A stretch of DNA of 64,000 nucleotides from the NCBI GenBank assembly GCA_037039685.1, contig JAWNGF010000010.1:1612001-1676000 (forward strand), read 5' to 3'. The DNA comes from Ceratobasidium sp. AG-K. Taxonomy: Eukaryota; Basidiomycota; Agaricomycetes; Cantharellales; Ceratobasidiaceae. Under the pieces are notes generated by a model. It was not told the DNA's origin. It made no database searches and was given only the letters and a program-made list of their open reading frames with translations. A program made the position numbers and the translations under genes. This document shows, piece by piece, positions 58,101 through 64,000 of this stretch; positions within the stretch are counted from its first letter, which is position 1, and every line of letters starts with the position of its first letter.

Positions 58101-61100
58101 TTAAGCTTTGATGGCGCCGTTCTGTGTAGACACAGGCGGAGCGGACAAGAGAGGCTTATTGTCGATGCATATACCTACAATGGGTCGTTAACGCTGGAAA
58201 CAGTCAAATATGGAGTGCTTACTTCGTGTGGCATTGTTGGTTTTGTAAATTCCAACTAGACGATGGCTGAGCTCGAACATATCGTTACTAAACAATTTAT
58301 TAGCAAACCCGTTCATTCTCCGTGGCAATGACTTACCGAAGTGAGATAATGATAAACTGAGCGTCCTTGGTCCGGTCCTTGATATAGTTGGCAACGATTG
58401 ACACGTTGCGGAAATCAAGGGCAGCGTCGATTTCGTCCATAAAATATAGTGGGGTGGGCTAGTTTAAGAATGGTCTCAGAAGAAGAAAAGCCGGTGGCCG
58501 TGATGAAAATGCACACCTTGAATACATGGAGTGCAAAGACCAACGCCAGAGAACTGAGTGTCTAAGCAACCTCATGAGAAAATCACCCCGGGTTTAAGTG
58601 TGGAAAAATGTACCTTTTCGCCACCAGACAAGTTCGAGATGTTCTTCCAGCTCTTTTTGGGTGGCATTACGCTGAAATTTACGCCCTCGGAGAAGGGATC
58701 CATTGTGTCAACAAGATCTAACTCGGCATTTCCTCCAAGTGTAATCATCTGTGGTCGTCATGAGGGCTATTCTGCGAGAAAACATTCTGGCTGACTGACC
58801 TGATACATCTCCTTCAGCTTCGAGGAAATGGCATTGAAACCAGCCATAAATTCATCAAGCCGCTGTTTGCGAAGTTCTTCGTACTTGGCCTTTTGTTCGT
58901 CGCGTTGTTTAGTGACCACTTCGAACTCTTTAGCTTTTTGGAGGTATTCGCTCTCGCGTCGGCGATACTCAATCAAAACATTCAAGTTCGGTTTCGCGTT
59001 ACTAAGCTTTTCTGTTGGTTGGGCCCGGATTCGTGAAAATGTGGCAGCCAAAAAAAGAGGCAGTCCGTACCTTCAAGAATTGTAACGTCAGCGACCAGGC
59101 GATCACGGCTCATCCTGGACAACTCTTCGTCCGTATAGGTTCGTAGCACAGTAGGGTCGTCTTTGGTTGAATCCTTCGATTGCTTGCCATCAGGATCGGC
59201 TTTGATTTTCGGTTCGGCACCGTCTTCATCCATTGGCTCTTGACCCTCGGCTTCGTCACCTGGTTTGTCTTCGTCGTCCTCATCGTCACTGCCGAGAATT
59301 AGTTTGATCAAGTGAGGCGTAATACCACTTACTCGACATCCTGCAACTCGAGTTGCTTGTGAAGCTGCATAAACTCCTTAGCCTTGATCTTGTGCGACTT
59401 CAGCTCTTTCTGGGACTCGGAGATTTGTTGATTCAATTCTTGCTGCTCGCCTTGTGTGAGTGGTTGTCGGTTAAATGTAAGATAAATATCATACCTCCTT
59501 TGCTCGGAAACTGAGTGTCAGTTTAAGCTTTTCATCGAGTTCCTCTTTGAGCTCTTTCAGGTTCTCCTCGTACGAGTCCTTTGCTTCCTCGGCTTGCGAC
59601 ACAGCCTTTTGAAGCTTGTGTATGTCGGCTCGGCACGTCTGAAGGTCGCTCTCGAGAGCGGTAATCTCCTCTTCAACCTCGGCAAGTGCAGCCTCGCTTG
59701 TCTCGATCCCGGCTAGATGTTTTTTGAGAGCCTTTTCGTATTTAATCTTTCCACCCTCGGCCTTGATGAGTTGATCATTCGCCAGATCGATCATGCCTTT
59801 GATGTCGTCGACTTTCGATCGTTGAGAGCGGAGCTTGACACCACCAACTTCGAGAATTTTCTCATTTAGATCATCAATTTCCTTCTGGTAAGTTGCCGCC
59901 TTGGCTTGCAGTTTGGTTAGATCATTTTCGATTGAAGTGATTTCTTTCTCGAGTGCGGCGAGACGCTTGACATCGTCCGCGTTTGGTTTACTCTCGTGCC
60001 TGGGCGATCATATCAGCGGATGGCCAACCGGCAAAACCCAGGCTACTTACTCGATATTTCGAAGGCGCTTCTCGGCGTCCTTGAGTCTCAACACTAGTCC
60101 ATGGATATCCAGCTCCAGTTTCGACACTGCCTTGTCCATCTCTGGCACCCGGCGCTTGAGGTCTTCAACCCTCCGCTCGTAGTTTCTCATCTCAGCCAGT
60201 GCCGTGCTATAATCCTGCTCGGCCTTTTCGCTCTCGGCTTCGTATCGGCGAATGACGTCGGGCGACACGCTGTCGGCTGCAAACTTGGACGACATTCCTC
60301 CACGGCTGACCTTGGATCCTCCACCAGACATAGTCCCGCTAAGATCGATCAATTGACCTCCCAAGGTAACTACGCGCCAGCGCTTTCCCGAGTACGCGAT
60401 TCGCTCGCCGGAATCCAAATCAGGAGCAACGAGCGTGTCGCGCATAGCCATATAAAATGCAGGGGCGAATTTCTTGTCCTTGAGAGTAATCAAGTCAAAG
60501 AGGCGTGGCGTGTTCTGAGGTGTTTGTATGCGTTCCATGTTGCGCGGGTTGACGTTGAGCTTCTCGAGGACATAAAAGTTGGCCCTGCCGACGTTGTACT
60601 TGCGGAGATGTTCGATACAGGCCTGTGCTTGTTCAACTGTGTCCACGACCATGTTGTTGAGGGTCCGGCTGCGGTCGTGACGGCAACATCGTACTCGTCA
60701 GGGATTGTGCCCAGAGCACCCAGTCGCCCCTAACGAATTTCGGTTCGTTTCATTTCAAACCAAATGCCGGAAAAAGCAACTTACATGAAATCCCTGAATC
60801 TGACCGCTCGCCTTGAGCTTCATCAGCGAATCCAGAACTGCGCCTCGAGAAGTGCTCTGAGCATTCGACGCTCTAGCCTCGTCTTTTTTGTTTCGGCTTG
60901 CCGAAGCTACACCCTTTAGCTTGTCGACGCGCGTGCTCATACCACGTAGTGTCTTTTCCGCGTCCTGGAGCTCCCTCTTCAGCTCATCGCGGTCAGACTT
61001 GGCCGTTTCGAGTTCTGTGCTCTGAAGTAATACGCATTAGCAGGGAGCATAGAGGCTGTATAATCGGTAATACCTTGACTTCATGCTCATCCTGCAATTC

Positions 61101-63998
61101 CTGTATGGCGTCATTCGCCTTCTCGATAGCCTGCGCTCCGCTCTCGGCTTTAGACCGAAGCGAGTCGCGCTCGCGAGTTGCAATATTGAGTGCGCCGTCA
61201 CGTTCGGCAATTTTTTGCTGCCAAGGCACGAGCTCAGCTTGCTTGGCCTGTATCCTGTCGTAGTAGACCTGAGTCTTGCCTATGACAGGTATAAGTGCCG
61301 GCTAAAAACTCAGTCGAGCCACGCCACCTTTCACGCTCTCAGCTATGACCGTGAGCTCGTGCTCCTCGACAATTAGTTGCTTGTCCATCTTGGCGACGTC
61401 CTTGGTCAACTTTTCAATTTGTTCGGAATTATTTGTGATCGAGGTTTCCGCCTCGGTCTTGCCATGCGTATCCTATCAACAAGTCCAGTTGAGCGAATCT
61501 ATTTTTAAGCGAGAATGGGACAGCCTCACATCGGAAAGGCTTTTTTGCAGCTTCTTCTCCTTGGTCTTAAGGTGCTTCTGCTTCTCCTCAAGCCCCACCT
61601 CGGCCTTGGCTTGCGCGCTTAGTGACTTGTTGACCTTGGCCAGTTCGCGCTCGAGTACGTCGAACGCCTCGCGTTGCTCCTTGTATTGAGCTTCGAGTTC
61701 TTCAGTTTCTCGGATATAACCAGCATTAGCCTCAATTTCTTCTGCGAGAGTCTCTTGCAGGGAAGTCTATGTTTGGATCCAAAACGATCAGCGATGTGCT
61801 TAAACAAGTACGAAAGCCTTGACTTACAATATGGTTTTGCGTCGCCTCGATATTCTTGTTGCACTTGTACGTGTTGTACTGCCAGAGCTTACTCTGGGCT
61901 CGCACAAGGTCGTTCTGGTCCCGCAAAAACGCTTCGGCTTCGGCTTTCTCGGCCTACAAATTCTGAGCTTTAGCGCGTCCAAAGTAATTCCCAGTTCGAA
62001 CGAACCTCCAACTTGGATTTTTCCTTTTCCACAATTTTCAACCGTGCCATCTTCTCTCCTCTTTCCTCGGCCAAGCGGTCAGCCTCGGCCAATGCTTCCT
62101 CGATCGGCTCCTTGAACCTGTTCGTGCCAATAATATCCTCAAGGTACTCGAGTAGACCATCTTCGTGCTCATTTGGAGCCTTGGGCTTCATCTGCGCAAT
62201 GGATTCGACTTCTCCCTATCATGAAGGACAGTAAGCTCTGTGTCGATCGAGTGGAGGCGCAGCGTACCTGGAGAATCAAGAACCGCTTATGGTCCAGGTC
62301 GATCCCGCGCGACTTGAGCAGTGTAGTGACCTCTGAGTAGTTGCTTCCTCGCCCGTTGATAGTATAGTCCGATTTATTATTCTTGTACGCTGTACGTGAA
62401 ACGATCAGGCGCGAGTTCGGAACGACTTCATACGCATCAGGACCGGGCTAGGATGAAACGTGAGTAATGAATTTCACCGTGTCTCGCACGGCATCCTACA
62501 CACCAAATCAACAATCTCCCTAAACCATACTTCAACAGAGCACATTTCTAACGAAGGCCATTCAGCTGAGTTGTGGATGAGCTCAGACAGTTTCCCCTGT
62601 CTCATCTTGGAGGCTCGGTACCCAAATACGAAAAGAAGTGCGTCGATTGTGTTGGACTTTCCAGAGCCGTTGGGTCCGACGATCGCCGAGAAGGACTAAG
62701 AGAGTGTCGTTATGTAGGATTAGGAATTAAACAACACGGGCGTATTGATATTTGAAGAGGCGAATTGAGATTAAGCAAGATTGAGCTGACACTACAGATG
62801 AGTAATGGAAACCTTCCATACCTTGTGGAATGGCCCAATTTCCTGTCGACCAGCATAACTCTTAAAGTTGACGAGCGCAATCTTGTGAATTACCAGTCGC
62901 TTCTTTGGACCCACCGGTTCCTTGGGTAGGCTCGGTTCTGCTGTTAAGAACAGAACGTTGAATTCGATATCGTAAAGCGTTCAGAACCCCCGACGAACCT
63001 TGTGAACTCAACTGCTGGATCTGAGATGCGCTCATAGATAAAGATTCACGAGGACCCAGCTTCGGCCGCAAAGGTGTAGCAGCAACTTCCGCCAGTAAAT
63101 CACGTTCCTCTTCAGTATCCGACTCAGGAATCACTGGGCGCCTGGACTTGGATTGAGAAAATGGTTTCACTTCGGCCTTGGACGGAGACACCGGTGGCTT
63201 GGATTGGGAGCGAGGTGGTAGTTGCTTGGATGGAGAACGCGGAGGGGTTGAATGGGCTCTCCCAGAAGGGCCATCCTCTTCTTCTTGGTCTTGCTTCGCC
63301 TTGCCTTTGGCTTTCGCAGACAGCTTGCGGCTCTCGGGTGGCGGAGTGTTCGAATCCTCCTCGGGCTCTGGTGGCGGATGTTCAGACACAGGAGTTTCCG
63401 GTGCCTCTTCCTGCTCCTCGATATCCGGTTCGACAGCGAGATCCTCTGCCTCGGTCTGGGGCTCGGGTTCTTCCTTGATCAGCGGCCTTTTGGTTGGTCG
63501 CCCTTCCTGTTCGTCTTCTTGTTCGTCCACGTCCTCTCCGCGCTTCCTCCTTCCACCGGACACCTTTCTCGCAACAGGCGGCTTCGCAACAGACGGCTGC
63601 CTCGATGTTCGGCGAACGTTGCGCTTGGGTGCATCTTCAGCTGGAGTGGTCTCTCCTGCAGTGTTGTCCTCGGCCGTCTGCTCCCCCACAGCTTGTCGGT
63701 TAGAGCGCCGCTTCGAAGGCACTACAGTGCTCGCCTTTCCCTTTCCCTTCCCTCTGGGTAGCACAATTTCTTCCACCATTTCTTCATCCTCCTCTTCCTT
63801 CACAATGTTCTTTGCCGGTCGACCACGTTTCGCTTTAGGTGCGGCCTTCGGGGGAGGCGTGATTTCCTGGACGGCGTCCGAATCAGAATCATCTTCGACA
63901 ACAATCGGTTCGGCTTTGGAAGGGGCTCTTCGTGCTCTGGTTGGAGCTTTGGCAGGCTGGGGTTCCGCAGCGGGTCGAGTCGAACGGCGTGGGGGCAT
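58101..63998 (-). CDS. SMC4: Condensin subunit SMC4
   Basis: The ATG at 63998 opens MPPRRSTRPAAEPQP and the stop is TAA 58101-58103. A long charged N-terminal extension (about 350 residues) contains KAKRGRPAKN, an AT-hook-like motif. Head domain: AIVGPNGSGKSNTIDALLF (Walker A), then ASKMRQGKLSELIHNS, typical of SMC4. Long coiled coils flank the hinge (about 60.1-60.75 kb). The C-terminal head has NFSVMPPKKSWKNISNLSGG (SMC4 signature motif region) and YFMDEIDAALDFRNVS (Walker B). It ends CIDNKPLLSAPP after a last intron. SMC4 pairs with SMC2 in condensin to compact mitotic chromosomes. It is convergent with the kinase gene, 102 bp apart. Confidence 0.93.
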
Positions 63999-64000
63999 GA

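Noticed and set aside
63161..63761. Plus-strand frames of 105 and 169 codons.
   Set aside because: They are antisense to the low-complexity N-terminal extension of SMC4, which easily leaves open frames on the other strand.

Overview
The window is nuclear DNA from a filamentous basidiomycete. Nearly every gene is cut by 50-65 nt GT-AG introns, exons can be as short as 10-20 nt, and genes on both strands are packed closely. The gene families (S10 carboxypeptidase, patatin/NB-ARC/TPR NLR-like proteins, F-box proteins, expanded BTB proteins) fit an Agaricomycete. A Rhizoctonia/Ceratobasidium-type fungus is my best guess, but this is an inference from style and gene content. All exon joins were made by eye from splice signals, reading frame and comparison between paralogues.

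Layout. 0-6 kb: a minus-strand tandem array of four BTB-type paralogues in different states; two have complete models, one has an unresolved 5' end and one is a pseudogene. 6.6-8.3 kb: a secreted type-B carboxylesterase. 9.7 kb: a small very basic protein. 10.5-12.6 kb: a vacuolar carboxypeptidase Y-like protease. 13.2-20.5 kb: an NLR island with a TPR remnant, one intact patatin-NB-ARC-TPR gene, and a decayed second copy that is cut off at a fragment of a serine carboxypeptidase gene in the opposite orientation. 21.8-28.4 kb: two F-box/LRR-like proteins on either side of a multi-pass membrane protein.

28.6-41.3 kb is a conserved housekeeping block: Elongator subunit ELP1 and methionine aminopeptidase 2 (divergent, start codons about 100 bp apart), the Golgi SNARE GOS1, a 3-hydroxyisobutyrate dehydrogenase-like enzyme, and a fused MoaA-MoaC (MOCS1-type) molybdenum cofactor gene. 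43.1-49.3 kb holds three tandem copies of a receptor-like single-pass membrane protein family. 50-64 kb: a DUF726 (TMCO4/Mil1-like) protein, a GNAT acetyltransferase, a CDK-type kinase, and condensin subunit SMC4, whose start codon lies just inside the right edge.

Most notable: (1) the NLR patatin domains have lost both residues of the Ser-Asp dyad, in the intact gene and in its decayed neighbour; (2) in the MOCS1-type gene, retaining one intron places a stop directly after the MoaA C-terminal Gly-Gly, while splicing it out gives the MoaA-MoaC fusion; (3) the tandem receptor-like family keeps a Cys-rich ectodomain pattern and a C-terminal PPSY motif; (4) several tandem families show decay consistent with birth-and-death evolution.
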